Origin: Candidatus Saccharimonadota bacterium
Lineage (GTDB): Bacteria > Patescibacteriota > Saccharimonadia > Saccharimonadales > Saccharimonadaceae
Direction: 5' to 3'
Assembly: GCA_009783235.1 (NCBI GenBank)
Contig: WRHN01000002.1
Location: 157,629-221,628, forward strand
Length of the DNA stretch: 64,000 nt
The notes under the pieces: model-generated
Database searches by the model: none
Seen by the model: the letters and a program-made list of their open reading frames with translations, nothing else
Told to the model about the DNA's origin: nothing
Made by a program: the position numbers and the translations under genes
Shown here: positions 1 through 8,333 of the stretch, one piece after another
Numbering within the stretch: the first letter of the stretch is position 1
Layout: each line of letters starts with the position of its first letter

Positions 1-574
1 AATCTTTAATTTCTAGATTGGCATTCAATAAGTTCTGGCGCACTTCGGCCAGTTTTTTGTCTTCGGTATAGATTATAATTTCGCCGTCTTCTTCGTTGGC
101 GTCCTCAGCCCCAGCATCAAGCACAGCCAACAGCGCATCTTCACCAGCGGCCGCCACCCGAATAACACCCTTGCGATCAAAATTAAAAGTTACCGAACCA
201 GGCTCGGCTATGTTGCCACCATTTTTGTTAAGAGTGGAGCGGACATCTGGGAAAGTACGGTTGCGATTATCTGTCGCAGCCTCGATAATAATTGCGGTAC
301 CACCTTGGCCGTAAGCTTCGTAAACAACCTCCTCCAACTGAGCGGCCGATTTGTCGGCCACGCGCGCAATGGCTCGCTCAATATTAGTATTCGGCATATT
401 AGCCGCCTTAGCTTTTTCAATCGCCAACGCCAAAGCCGGATTCATGGACGGGTCTGCCCCACCACGAGCCGCAATGGCTATTTGGTTGCCAATTTTAGTA
501 AAAATCGCGCCGCGCTTGGCGTCGTTTGCGCCCTTGGCGCGCTTAATTGTTGACCATTTTGAATGTCCTGACAT
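1..574 (-). CDS. yebC: YebC/PmpR family transcriptional regulator (partial)
   Basis: This is the N-terminal ~191 codons of a YebC-family protein. The C-terminus lies beyond the left edge. The reading opens MSGHSKWSTIKRAKGA, the hallmark YebC start, followed by the conserved K/A-rich stretch with GGADP and NPALALAI. Family members are cytoplasmic; some act as DNA-binding regulators and others assist ribosomes at proline stretches, and sequence alone cannot tell which applies here. The start at 574 is fixed by homology. A TATAAT box at 581-586 lies only 6 nt upstream with no ribosome-binding site, so the message is probably leaderless. Confidence 0.95.
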   Translation of the reverse strand, partial: MSGHSKWSTIKRAKGANDAKRGAIFTKIGNQIAIAARGGADPSMNPALALAIEKAKAANMPNTNIERAIARVADKSAAQLEEVVYEAYGQGGTAIIIEAATDNRNRTFPDVRSTLNKNGGNIAEPGSVTFNFDRKGVIRVAAAGEDALLAVLDAGAEDANEEDGEIIIYTEDKKLAEVRQNLLNANLEIKD

Positions 575-580
575 GGGTAT

Positions 581-586
581 ATTATA
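581..586 (-). promoter_or_regulatory. -10 box of yebC, leaderless type
   Basis: On the minus strand the sequence reads TGC-TATAAT, then 6 nt, then the ATG of yebC. The TG one base before the hexamer makes it an extended -10. The predicted transcription start coincides with the start codon. Confidence 0.6.
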
Positions 587-668
587 GCATACAATGACGG
601 GGGTTAGCTAAACAGATTTTAGCATTTGGATTTTACCAGGAATCGTACTGGCTCCTATTATTTTATGT

Positions 669-674
669 TATAAT
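669..674 (+). promoter_or_regulatory. -10 box of the 681-1163 gene, leaderless type
   Basis: TATAAT followed by 6 nt and the ATG at 681. There is no Shine-Dalgarno sequence, so transcription should begin at or next to the start codon. Confidence 0.6.
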
Positions 675-680
675 CTAATC

Positions 681-1163
681 ATGAACGGTTTGATTATCAT
701 TGTCGCCACGTTCGTTGTACTGTTTTGTTTGGCCTTTTTTACTAAACGGCGCTTTGGTTATTTAGGACTGGGTTTAGCGGCGGGAGTGCTGCTCAACCAG
801 CTGGTTGGCGGGCCACTGGGCGAATTATTCGCCAGCACAGGGCTAGAAGTCATCCCCCTACAACCAAAAGACGTCGTGACTATATTGTTAACTATTTTGC
901 CGAGTATTTTGCTGTTGTGGACCGGTCCGAAACATCGCCAGAAGCTTAGTCGATTTTTGACAAGCCTGCTCTACGCTTCAATTACAACAGCTTTAATTTT
1001 GTTGCCTATTACTCAAGCCTTTCCAGTGGAAGATGCCGCCGCGCGAAACATTTTAACCCTAGTTTCTGACGTGCAAATTCCACTCTTAACGTTTGGTATT
1101 GTTCTTGCTATTTTAGATATATTGTTGCCTAATAATATCCTAGACAAACGCTCTAAAAAATGA
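681..1163 (+). CDS. Hypothetical multi-pass membrane protein, 160 aa
   Basis: I do not recognise this protein. It has about four or five hydrophobic segments: residues 2-18, roughly 25-45, roughly 65-82, roughly 95-112 and 130-150. Short charged loops separate them, and the C-terminus is basic (DKRSKK), so it is probably an integral membrane protein with a cytoplasmic tail. The start at 681 is supported by the TATAAT box 6 nt upstream. It diverges from yebC and is followed 4 nt later by the stop of a convergent small gene, so it is probably transcribed alone. No functional claim is possible. Confidence 0.75.
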   Translation: MNGLIIIVATFVVLFCLAFFTKRRFGYLGLGLAAGVLLNQLVGGPLGELFASTGLEVIPLQPKDVVTILLTILPSILLLWTGPKHRQKLSRFLTSLLYASITTALILLPITQAFPVEDAAARNILTLVSDVQIPLLTFGIVLAILDILLPNNILDKRSKK

Positions 1164-1167
1164 TTTG

Positions 1168-1374
1168 TTATGATTCATTTAGTACTAGCTCTAGCTCGTT
1201 TGAAATCACTTCAAATTTTGCTAGTTTACGGCTGATGAAATCGGTAATTTCTTCAACAGTACGCTCCCTGTCCCAACTAAAAGAGTTGGGCACAGGAGTT
1301 TGCTCTATTTTCATATAAAATGAAACTCCTTCCTGTTTGATTTTTATTTTCAAATATCTCTTTGTTTTTGACAT
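1168..1374 (-). CDS. Small hypothetical protein, 68 aa
   Basis: A short soluble ORF with a basic N-terminus (MSKTKRYLKIKIK) and an acidic helical C-terminus. Its promoter is good: TTGACT at 1409-1414, a 17-nt spacer and TACACT at 1386-1391 on the minus strand, giving a very short leader. That supports expression even though no family is recognised. It sits between a membrane protein gene and dnaG, and both neighbours end or start independently of it. Confidence 0.55.
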   Translation of the reverse strand: MSKTKRYLKIKIKQEGVSFYMKIEQTPVPNSFSWDRERTVEEITDFISRKLAKFEVISNELELVLNES

Positions 1375-1385
1375 TTGATGTCTCT

Positions 1386-1414
1386 AGTGTATCATACTTA
1401 TGTTAAAAAGTCAA
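1386..1414 (-). promoter_or_regulatory. Sigma70-type promoter of the 68-aa gene
   Basis: The minus strand carries TTGACT (1409-1414), exactly 17 nt, then TACACT (1386-1391), with TG just upstream of the -10. The ATG at 1374 is 11 nt after the -10. Confidence 0.55.
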
Positions 1415-1465
1415 TATACTGCCAACAGATAAAACGCGAAAAATGTATATTTATTAAAAAATATT

Positions 1466-3232
1466 TTAATTATGGTCGCGAGAGGCCCACAAATCTTGCA
1501 GCTTCTGAAACGAATCATGCACGCCAGTCGACTGCAAATCAACGACGATTTTATTGTAACTTTTGATGGTTTCGTTCAAAAGTTTGGCTTTTTCTGGATT
1601 TTCGCAAGTCGAAAACTGAACTTTCAACGATTTGAGATCCAGCTCATAATTGACAAGCTCCAAGTTACGATAATAATCCATCAACTCGTCCCTGTCGCTT
1701 TGTTTCTCGGCAAACAATTGATCGGCAATCAACTCCAACTCAGCCAAGCGACTAACCACCTCATCTTCTGCCAAAATTTCTTTCTCTTCCTCCAAAATAA
1801 ACCAGCGAATCTTGTACAATTCTTGATCTAGGTAACGATCCGGAATATTGTAAAGCAGACCAGCCAACTTCGACCATTTGAGCGAAGTGGCAAAAATATA
1901 ATTTAGATAAACTTTTTCATCACGGCGCCGAATATTAGTACGCTCAAGTTTAGAGTTTTTTAAGCGCGGCTGGGCGAGCATACTGTTGCCTTCTAGTTTG
2001 CTAGTAAGCGCGGTCATAGACGCACCAGTCAGCCTAGATAATTCTTGCAAATAATGATCTTGCTCGACTGGATCGCGTAATTTTTTTATAAGCGCCAGCA
2101 CGTGGTTCGTCAAAACTTTTTTGCCCTCCGCTGTCGCCAAATCTACTTTGTCCGCATAAACTTCAATCAGCCACTGAATTGCCGGTTTTGCTGACTCAAT
2201 AGCCTTTTGCCAAGAGTCTGGATTTTGGCGCACCAATTCGTCGGGATCTTTAGCGCCGTCAATGGTGATGATCGACAGATTTAAGTTCAAATCTTGCGCC
2301 ATCGGAATAGCCCGCTCAGTAGCAGCGATACCAGCTTTGTCAGCGTCAAAACAGAAACAAATATTTTGCGTCAATCGACTCAGCGATTTTAAGTGGTCAA
2401 AAGTCAGAGCCGTACCAGCTGCCGCCACCACGTTTTTAATTCCAGCTTGATGCGATGATATGACGTCTAAATTACCCTCAACAACAATTGCTCGGTCTTG
2501 CTCACGAATGGCTTTTTTCGCCATATACAGCCCAAAGACTTGGCGGCCCTTATCGTACAATAGCGTTTGCGGCGAATTAATATATTTTGGCTCGCCCGGG
2601 CCGATAATGCGACCTGAAAATCCAACTACTTGACCCTGACCATCGCATAGCGGCATCATCAGCCTCGAACGAAACATTGCCCCGCCCGCGCCACCAATCA
2701 AACCAGCCTCGCGAATTTCGCATTCGGTGTATTTTTTGCTAACTAACAACTCTTTGAGCTTAGGCTGCCCAGGCGCAAAACCAATACCCCAATCTAAAAT
2801 GGTGTCTTTTTGCAGTCCGCGAGACTTTGCGTAGTCAAGCGCAGTTTTTGATTTAACCAAACATTGTTGAAAATGATTTTTTGATATATCGTTCATTTCT
2901 AGGATACGCTGGCGTTTGTCGGCATTGGTGCGAGACCTGGACGAATCATACTGACTCAAATCCACGCCCGCTTTACGCGCCAAAAACTCTAATGCACCGC
3001 GAAAATCCAGCCCTTCCATTTCCATAACAAAAGCGTAGATATCCCCGCCGCGATTAGAAGAAAAATCATGCCAAATATTCTTGTCGGGCGTGACAAAAAA
3101 GCTCGGCGTTTTTTCATTAGTAAACGGACTCAAGCCCCGCCACAAACGCCCAGACCGTTTAAGCTGAACGTACTCTCCAATCACATCTTCAATGGCCAAT
3201 CGCGATCGGATTTCTTCTCGCGCGTCATTCAT
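1466..3232 (-). CDS. dnaG: DNA primase DnaG with a degenerate zinc-binding domain
   Basis: Makes RNA primers for replication, working with the replicative helicase. The 588-aa frame contains the CHC2-like N-domain (about residues 10-100, with NEKTPSF), the catalytic core with a TOPRIM domain (VVEGNLDV acidic motif and the downstream CFDADKAG), and a helical C-terminal region expected to bind DnaB. The N-domain has lost its metal ligands: the usual CPxH reads SPFT, and the usual CxxC of YHCFGCG reads WHDFSSN, so all four are replaced. The start at 3232 (MNDAREEIRSRL) fits the family. The in-frame ATG 20 codons upstream lies beyond the -10 box at 3242-3247. The gene is otherwise intact and full length. 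Confidence 0.95.
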   Translation of the reverse strand: MNDAREEIRSRLAIEDVIGEYVQLKRSGRLWRGLSPFTNEKTPSFFVTPDKNIWHDFSSNRGGDIYAFVMEMEGLDFRGALEFLARKAGVDLSQYDSSRSRTNADKRQRILEMNDISKNHFQQCLVKSKTALDYAKSRGLQKDTILDWGIGFAPGQPKLKELLVSKKYTECEIREAGLIGGAGGAMFRSRLMMPLCDGQGQVVGFSGRIIGPGEPKYINSPQTLLYDKGRQVFGLYMAKKAIREQDRAIVVEGNLDVISSHQAGIKNVVAAAGTALTFDHLKSLSRLTQNICFCFDADKAGIAATERAIPMAQDLNLNLSIITIDGAKDPDELVRQNPDSWQKAIESAKPAIQWLIEVYADKVDLATAEGKKVLTNHVLALIKKLRDPVEQDHYLQELSRLTGASMTALTSKLEGNSMLAQPRLKNSKLERTNIRRRDEKVYLNYIFATSLKWSKLAGLLYNIPDRYLDQELYKIRWFILEEEKEILAEDEVVSRLAELELIADQLFAEKQSDRDELMDYYRNLELVNYELDLKSLKVQFSTCENPEKAKLLNETIKSYNKIVVDLQSTGVHDSFQKLQDLWASRDHN

Positions 3233-3237
3233 GTTAA

Positions 3238-3247
3238 TATAATTATA
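3238..3247. promoter_or_regulatory. Overlapping divergent -10 boxes (TATAATTATA)
   Basis: The decamer is a palindrome that reads TATAAT on both strands. On the plus strand (3238-3243) it precedes the ATG at 3250 by 6 nt. On the minus strand (3242-3247, with TGC in front) it precedes the dnaG ATG by 9 nt. Polymerase could use only one direction at a time. Neither gene has a ribosome-binding site. Confidence 0.55.
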
Positions 3248-3249
3248 GC

Positions 3250-3417
3250 ATGGGACAACCTGAAAAAAAATCTGGTGAAAATAATTTTGCAAAATTTATT
3301 TTGTTTTGCGTGATCATTGCGCTGATTTTAGTAACGCTCGGGCTGTGCTTATATCGCTCTACTGGCACCCAAGACCTTGACCGATCGTTGCCAAAATACG
3401 TGCTCGGCGAAAAATAA
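3250..3417 (+). CDS. Small single-helix membrane protein, 55 aa
   Basis: The ORF begins MGQPEKKSGENNF. It has a hydrophilic N-terminus, one hydrophobic helix at about residues 17-35 (LFCVIIALILVTLGLCL) and a polar tail ending VLGEK. The stop at 3415-3417 abuts the stop of the convergent gene at 3418. A TATAAT box 6 nt upstream of the ATG supports a leaderless transcript divergent from dnaG. No family is recognised. The tight fit between neighbours and the promoter argue that it is real. Confidence 0.6.
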   Translation: MGQPEKKSGENNFAKFILFCVIIALILVTLGLCLYRSTGTQDLDRSLPKYVLGEK

Positions 3418-3942
3418 TTATTCGAGCGATTTCTGTTCCAAGTACGAAACCAGATCGCTAATTCGACCTTTTAATGTTTCTTTATTTGGGACGCTAAGAT
3501 CGTAGGCTTCGCCGTCTGCCATTTTCGCTAAATTCGCAACTAGCTCGCTGCAGTCGTTAATCAAACTCTCAGCTCTAATTTCGATGACAGTATAAATATT
3601 GTGAGCGTCAACATCGCTGGTAATTAATTTATTATGATTTAAATCATACACACTATTTCTGAATGCAGAGATTTGCTCTTGCAACCTTTCGGAATTTTCT
3701 CGAGCAGTGAGTTCTGTGCTTTGTTCGATGTCAATTAAACCAACTCTCTCGAGATTATCCAGAACTTGGCGCGCTTGCAGGGCCGCACCAGAATAGGTAT
3801 TGATACGATTTAGCTCGGAGCCAATCTTGACGAAACTGCCTATCGCCGACACCACGACAACCGCCGTAACCGCCACAATAACTATGGCCGTCGGTCTGTT
3901 TCTTCTGTCGCTGGTTTTATCGCTATTGAACAACTTTTGCAC
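3418..3942 (-). CDS. Hypothetical membrane-anchored protein, 174 aa
   Basis: A short basic cytoplasmic N-terminus (about 17 residues) is followed by one strong transmembrane helix (about 18-38, rich in V, I and A). A mostly helical, charged extracytoplasmic domain of about 135 residues follows. The GTG start at 3942 overlaps the end of the upstream SDR gene by 20 nt, so the two are probably cotranscribed and translationally coupled. No known domain is recognised; the topology resembles membrane-tethered helical bundle proteins. Confidence 0.75.
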   Translation of the reverse strand: MQKLFNSDKTSDRRNRPTAIVIVAVTAVVVVSAIGSFVKIGSELNRINTYSGAALQARQVLDNLERVGLIDIEQSTELTARENSERLQEQISAFRNSVYDLNHNKLITSDVDAHNIYTVIEIRAESLINDCSELVANLAKMADGEAYDLSVPNKETLKGRISDLVSYLEQKSLE

Positions 3943-4600
3943 CCTTGCGATTGGCGATGACTTCGCTTAGCTCATACGTTTTTGGCGACGTCACAACATT
4001 GAAAAACAGGTCGGCCACATCTGCGAGCGGAATATATTGATCAAAGTCAGCAATATCACGGCCAGCCTTTTCAAAAAGTTTAGATTGAAATCCGCCAGGC
4101 ATAAAGCAGATTGCGCGGCTAGGCTTACCTTTGAAAAACTCTTGCAAACATTTTGTGTGTCCACGCACCGCCCATTTACTTGGACTATAAACTTGTTCAT
4201 TCGCCACCCCCCTGGTCGCCATAGTTGAGGCCACGTTAATAACATCTGCTTCATCAGTCAAAAGCTTATCTAACAGTAGCGAAGTCAAATAAATCGGCCC
4301 CTCCACATTAATCTTAAAAACTCGTTCAATTTCACCACGGCGCTGATTATCCAGACCGCTAAAACTGGTCATCACGCCAGCACAATTAATCAACGCTGCA
4401 ATTTTTTCACCACGATTTTTGATTTCGCCAACCGCATATTCGACTGACTCTTCGTTGGCCAAATCCAAATCAATATGACCAATACGATCATCACTAGGCG
4501 CGCTCGGCGAAAGATCTATCACGGGCAGCCCTGCCTCAACTAAACGCTTGGCTAGTTCAAACCCCAAACCATCGCCGCTAGCACCCGTGATATAGTACAT
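3923..4600 (-). CDS. SDR-family NAD(P)-dependent oxidoreductase, 225 aa
   Basis: A short-chain dehydrogenase with a Rossmann fold. The N-terminal dinucleotide motif TGASGDGLG is at residues 5-13. NCAG is near residue 72, a catalytic Ser sits in NVASTMA near 124, and YSPSKWA near 138 supplies the Tyr and Lys. Its substrate cannot be read from sequence. At 225 aa it is on the short side, with no C-terminal substrate-lid extension. It ends 20 nt inside the following membrane-protein gene and starts 2 nt after the recA stop, so recA, this gene and that one form a compact run. Confidence 0.88.
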   Translation of the reverse strand: MYYITGASGDGLGFELAKRLVEAGLPVIDLSPSAPSDDRIGHIDLDLANEESVEYAVGEIKNRGEKIAALINCAGVMTSFSGLDNQRRGEIERVFKINVEGPIYLTSLLLDKLLTDEADVINVASTMATRGVANEQVYSPSKWAVRGHTKCLQEFFKGKPSRAICFMPGGFQSKLFEKAGRDIADFDQYIPLADVADLFFNVVTSPKTYELSEVIANRKGAKVVQ

Positions 4601-4602
4601 TT

Positions 4603-5652
4603 TTATTCGTCTTCTTTCTGTACTTTGTCGCGCACTTTTTTCTCAACCTCAGCCAACAACTTAGTGTCCGACTTCAACAGCTCTTTAACAGCTTCGCGAC
4701 CCTGACCAAGTTTCATATTCTTGTCGCCCTCGCCGTAGTCAAACCAGGCGCCAGATTTGTTAATGATACCCTTGTCAACCGCCAAATCAATAACGTCGCC
4801 AATCTTAGAAATACCTTCGTTGAACATGATGTCAAACTCTGCCGTACGAAACGGCGGCGCAATTTTATTCTTAACAATCTTTACCTTGACGCGGTTGCCG
4901 GTAATGTCGTCGCCCTCTTTAATTTGACCGATTCGGCGAATATCCATGCGCAAAGACGCATAAAATTTCAGGGCGTTGCCGCCCGTGGTGGTTTCTGGAT
5001 TGCCGAACATGACACCAATTTTCATACGAATCTGGTTGATGAATATAACTGTGGCCTTTGATTTATTAATAATGCCAGTTAGTTTGCGCATAGCTTGGCT
5101 CATCAATCGCGCCTGCAGACCCATTTGAGCGTCACCCATGTCACCGTCAATTTCGGCCTGCGGCACCAAAGCTGCCACCGAGTCTAGCACAATAACATCT
5201 ACCGCGTTCGAGCGCACCAAAGTTTCTAGAATCTCCAGCGCCTGTTCGCCGCTGTCGGGTTGCGAGACCAAAAGACTCGTGGTATCGACGCCTATTTTCT
5301 TAGCATAAGCCGGGTCAAGCGCATGTTCCGCATCGATAAACGCTGCTGTGCCACCTTTTTTCTGAGCTTCTGCGATAGCGTGCAATGTTAAGGTAGTTTT
5401 GCCAGAACTTTCCGGGCCATAAATTTCCACTATGCGCCCTTTGGGATAACCACCGCCCATCGCCAAATCTAGAGAAAGCGCCCCCGACGGATAGGTTTCC
5501 ACGTCGACATTGTAAGCATCGCCCAGCTTCATAATTGAACCGGCACCAAACTGCTTGGTGATTTGATCCAACGCCAAACCAAGTGCCGCTGCCTTGCCCT
5601 CGTTGTCTTTAGATTTTTCGCCCATCACTTTGGTAGATTTTTTTGTTGCCAT
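4603..5652 (-). CDS. recA: Recombinase RecA
   Basis: Catalyses ATP-dependent strand exchange in homologous repair and promotes SOS-type cleavage. The 349-aa protein has Walker [10 protein letters not shown], the conserved [17 protein letters not shown] lead-in, Walker [11 protein letters not shown], and loop regions [10 protein letters not shown] and FINQIR. The start at 5652 (MATKKSTK) is chosen over a codon 9 residues upstream because GGAGGG at 5658-5663 sits 5 nt before it. This gene therefore uses a normal Shine-Dalgarno start with a leader of about 40 nt, unlike many neighbours. Confidence 0.97.
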   Translation of the reverse strand: MATKKSTKVMGEKSKDNEGKAAALGLALDQITKQFGAGSIMKLGDAYNVDVETYPSGALSLDLAMGGGYPKGRIVEIYGPESSGKTTLTLHAIAEAQKKGGTAAFIDAEHALDPAYAKKIGVDTTSLLVSQPDSGEQALEILETLVRSNAVDVIVLDSVAALVPQAEIDGDMGDAQMGLQARLMSQAMRKLTGIINKSKATVIFINQIRMKIGVMFGNPETTTGGNALKFYASLRMDIRRIGQIKEGDDITGNRVKVKIVKNKIAPPFRTAEFDIMFNEGISKIGDVIDLAVDKGIINKSGAWFDYGEGDKNMKLGQGREAVKELLKSDTKLLAEVEKKVRDKVQKEDE

Positions 5653-5657
5653 TAAGA

Positions 5658-5704
5658 CCCTCCTATTTTTGCCACCCAACTTAAATAACTATACCCCTAT
5701 TTTA
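5658..5704 (-). promoter_or_regulatory. recA leader: -10 box and strong RBS
   Basis: On the minus strand TGT-TAAAAT (5699-5704) is the best -10 candidate. It is followed by a leader of about 40 nt carrying GGAGGG (5658-5663) just upstream of the recA ATG. No obvious LexA-type operator was recognised. Confidence 0.45.
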
Positions 5705-5722
5705 ACATAAACTTGAATAAAA

Positions 5723-6688
5723 CTATACATGTCCGCGTGTGTGATGTACGTGTTTGTGCGGATGGCGCCGCACAAAAATAATACCAATAATGACAAATGT
5801 TCCGCCAATAATTACTTCTAGCGGCAATTTTTCCCCTAGCAAAATCAGCGGCAAGGCAATAGCCAGCGCGTAATAAAGATAGTTAATCGAGGCCGTCGTA
5901 GCGGTGCCAAGGTTTTCATATGCTTTGGTGTTGAGCCAGCTAACCGCCACCGAGAAAAAGAGGGCTTGGAAAAGTATTATTGCCCAACCCCAAGACGGCA
6001 GCGTGGTTACTGCCGTAAACGACTCTGGGCCATGTACGGTTAATGCCAAAACTGACGACACGATAAGAGTTTGGCAATAAAATATGGCTAAAATTGGCAT
6101 TAACGACAGGCCGCCAGTGTTGAGCTTGCGTAAGACCACTGGCCTGCCCGCATCTACCAACATATAGACCGCTATCAACAACACCGGTATCAGACCAAAA
6201 CCGGACACTCCAGACCAGTTAAAAATCATTGGCAACAGTAAAATTATACTACCGCCCAACATAGCGAATAAAATGCCAATAAAAGCGTTGCGAGTTAGCT
6301 TATCTTTGGTGGCTAAAGTAGAAATAATCACAAACAAAATCGGCGTTAGCAAATCCATAATGGCTACAAACGACACTTCAGTCATAGAAATCGCCGCGAT
6401 GTACGCTGGCGAAGCTGGCGTTGCTAGTGCGCCGAACAACAAAATCCACTTGAGTTTTTTCTTCAGAACTTTCTTGTGCTGTTTAAAATACTTTATCAAA
6501 ACCGGCAGTAAAACTATTGCTGTAACGAAAGCCCTGAGGGTCGCAATCACAAACGGCTCAAGCTCAGTGCATAACAACTTAGTTAAAATACCAGCTGGCG
6601 CCACTAAAACAGTCGTAAAAACTAGCACAAACAACCACGGGTTGGCCTTACCCTTGATGAGCTTATTGCTGGACTTATTTTTGAACAT
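5723..6688 (-). CDS. EamA/DMT-family transporter, 321 aa
   Basis: A ten-helix drug/metabolite transporter-type protein with two EamA repeats. The first repeat spans about residues 15-150 (with TKLLCTELEPFVIATLRAF) and the second about 165-310 (ending LLGEKLPLEVIIGGTFVIIG, the typical second-repeat signature). It sits in the cytoplasmic membrane; the substrate is unknown. The C-terminal tail is His-rich (RRHPHKHVHHTRGHV), which could bind metal but is not diagnostic. It starts 14 nt inside the 3' end of glyS and is probably cotranscribed with it. Confidence 0.88.
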   Translation of the reverse strand: MFKNKSSNKLIKGKANPWLFVLVFTTVLVAPAGILTKLLCTELEPFVIATLRAFVTAIVLLPVLIKYFKQHKKVLKKKLKWILLFGALATPASPAYIAAISMTEVSFVAIMDLLTPILFVIISTLATKDKLTRNAFIGILFAMLGGSIILLLPMIFNWSGVSGFGLIPVLLIAVYMLVDAGRPVVLRKLNTGGLSLMPILAIFYCQTLIVSSVLALTVHGPESFTAVTTLPSWGWAIILFQALFFSVAVSWLNTKAYENLGTATTASINYLYYALAIALPLILLGEKLPLEVIIGGTFVIIGIIFVRRHPHKHVHHTRGHV

Positions 6689-8033
6689 ATTGCACCAGGT
6701 CGCTAATTTTAACCCGCTCTTGCTCAGTGGTGTCGCGATTGCGCACAGTTACCGTGTCATCTTCCAAAGTTTGAAAATCAATCACAATACAGTTCGGCGT
6801 GCCGATTTCGTCTTGGCGGCGATATCGTTTGCCAATATTGCCATTGTCGTCAAATTCGCACATAAAACTTTGGCTCAAACCACTATAAACCTCGCGGGCC
6901 CTATCGACTAATTCTGGTTTATTTTTTAAAAGCGGAAACACGGCGCATTTAATCGGCGCCAATTCTGAACTTAGTTTCAGCACGGTTCGCTTCTCGCCAT
7001 TTTTGGTTTCTTCCACCGAATAAGCATCGCACAAAAAAGCCAAAAACATACGGCCTAAGCCCACTGAAGTTTCCAATATCCACGGCAAATATTTTTCGCC
7101 AGTTTGAGAATCCGTATAATTCAAATCCGCGCCTGAATGCTGCATATGTTGCGTCAAGTCATAGTCCGTGCGATCGTGAATACCCTCTAGCTCATCAAAA
7201 CCATACGACGGATAGTTATATTCAATATCCCAGGCGTCGTTAGCATAGAACACTACGTTTTCGTGTTGGCGCAAACGCAGATTTTTTTTATCAATGCCCA
7301 TGTTCACATACCAATCCAGCCGCTCTTGTTTAATCTTTTCGTAAGCGTCTTTGTTCTCGCGCGGCTTAACAAAATACTGTGTGTCAGCTTGCTCGAATTC
7401 GCGACAACGAAATAGAAAATTCCGCGGGCTAATTTCATTGCGAAACGCTTTGCCGATTTGCGCTACGCCAAACGGCACCTTAACGCGCATGGTGTCAATA
7501 ATGTTTTTATAATTTAAATATATTCCCTGGCAGGCCTCACCTGGTAAATAAACTGGCTCTTCGTTTTTGCCAGTAAAATCACCAAGGTTGGACTGCACCA
7601 ACAGATTAAATTTCTTAATCTCAGCCCAATTAGTAGAACCGCAAGTCGGACATTTAATTTTATCTTTATTGGCGTCAAATAGCGCGCTCAGTTCTTGCTC
7701 GGTCATTTTTTCGTCGGCCTGAACGCCAATTTTTTCCAGTTCTTTATCTGCGCGAACGCGCGCGTGACATTTTTTACACTCGGCCAACGGATCGGCAAAA
7801 CCACCCACATGTCCACTCGCCACCCAAACTTTTGGATCTTTAAACATCGCGCTGTCCAGCCCTACATAGTTTTCTTTAAGCTGTACATTAGCCCGCCACC
7901 AAGCTTGCTTGATATTATTTAGAAGTTCAACGCCATATGGCCCAAAATCATAAAGGCCAGCCACGCCGCCATAAATCTCTGATCCTGGATAAACAAACCC
8001 TCGTCTTTTGCAAAGTGAAATAATTTCTTCCAT
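6675..8033 (-). CDS. glyS: Glycyl-tRNA synthetase, dimeric (GRS1-like) type
   Basis: Charges tRNA-Gly. The 452-aa class II synthetase has motif 1 near VYPGSEIYGG and YDFGPYG, an inserted zinc-binding module with CKKCH and CPTCG, motif 2 (FRNEISPRNFLFRCREFEQ) and motif 3 (ETSVGLGRMFLAFL). A C-terminal anticodon-binding domain contains APIKCAVFPLLKN. This is the single-chain form, not the alpha/beta tetramer. The -10 box TGT-TAAGAT lies 9 nt before the ATG with no RBS, suggesting a near-leaderless mRNA. Confidence 0.96.
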   Translation of the reverse strand: MEEIISLCKRRGFVYPGSEIYGGVAGLYDFGPYGVELLNNIKQAWWRANVQLKENYVGLDSAMFKDPKVWVASGHVGGFADPLAECKKCHARVRADKELEKIGVQADEKMTEQELSALFDANKDKIKCPTCGSTNWAEIKKFNLLVQSNLGDFTGKNEEPVYLPGEACQGIYLNYKNIIDTMRVKVPFGVAQIGKAFRNEISPRNFLFRCREFEQADTQYFVKPRENKDAYEKIKQERLDWYVNMGIDKKNLRLRQHENVVFYANDAWDIEYNYPSYGFDELEGIHDRTDYDLTQHMQHSGADLNYTDSQTGEKYLPWILETSVGLGRMFLAFLCDAYSVEETKNGEKRTVLKLSSELAPIKCAVFPLLKNKPELVDRAREVYSGLSQSFMCEFDDNGNIGKRYRRQDEIGTPNCIVIDFQTLEDDTVTVRNRDTTEQERVKISDLVQYVQK

Positions 8034-8101
8034 ACTTGTTACATCTTAACATAAAACCCCCGGAACGAAAACAACCCTCACGGGTTGCTTGAAAAATCAC
8101 T

Positions 8102-8178
8102 TGGCGTGCCCGACACGATTCGAACGTACGACCTTCAGCTCCGCAAGCTGACGCTCTATCCAGCTGAGCTACGGGCAC
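8102..8178 (-). tRNA. tRNA-Arg(GCG)
   Basis: A complete cloverleaf: acceptor stem GTGCCCG/CGGGCAC, D stem GCTC/GAGC, anticodon stem TCAGC/GCTGA with loop TTGCGGA, T loop TTCGAAT, discriminator G and an encoded CCA. The anticodon is GCG, with A20 in the D loop and C35, both arginine identity elements. The T stem carries two G-U pairs. A GCG anticodon is unusual because bacteria normally read CGN with an inosine-modified ACG tRNA. Confidence 0.93.
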
Positions 8179-8181
8179 AAC

Positions 8182-8256
8182 TGGTGATCCCAAGCGGAAT
8201 CGAACCGCTATTGCCAGGATGAAAACCTGGTGTCCTAACCGTTAGACGATGGGACC
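8182..8256 (-). tRNA. tRNA-Glu(TTC)
   Basis: A complete cloverleaf: acceptor stem GGTCCCA/TGGGATC with one G-U pair, anticodon stem CCAGG/CCTGG with loop TTTTCAT (anticodon TTC), T arm AGCGG-TTCGATT-CCGCT, and encoded CCA. It lies 3 nt upstream of tRNA-Arg on the same strand, so the two are probably processed from one transcript. Confidence 0.95.
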
Positions 8257-8320
8257 ATTGCGGGTCATATAATACCAAAAAAGCGTCGGTTTTTCAAGTG
8301 GTAATGATTTACTGAGCATG

Positions 8321-8326
8321 CTAAAA
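8321..8326 (+). promoter_or_regulatory. -10 box before the Mur-ligase fragment, leaderless type
   Basis: TGC-TAAAAT followed by about 6-7 nt and the ATG at 8334. It would transcribe both the fragment and the nuclease gene behind it. Confidence 0.45.
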
Positions 8327-8333
8327 TGATTCC

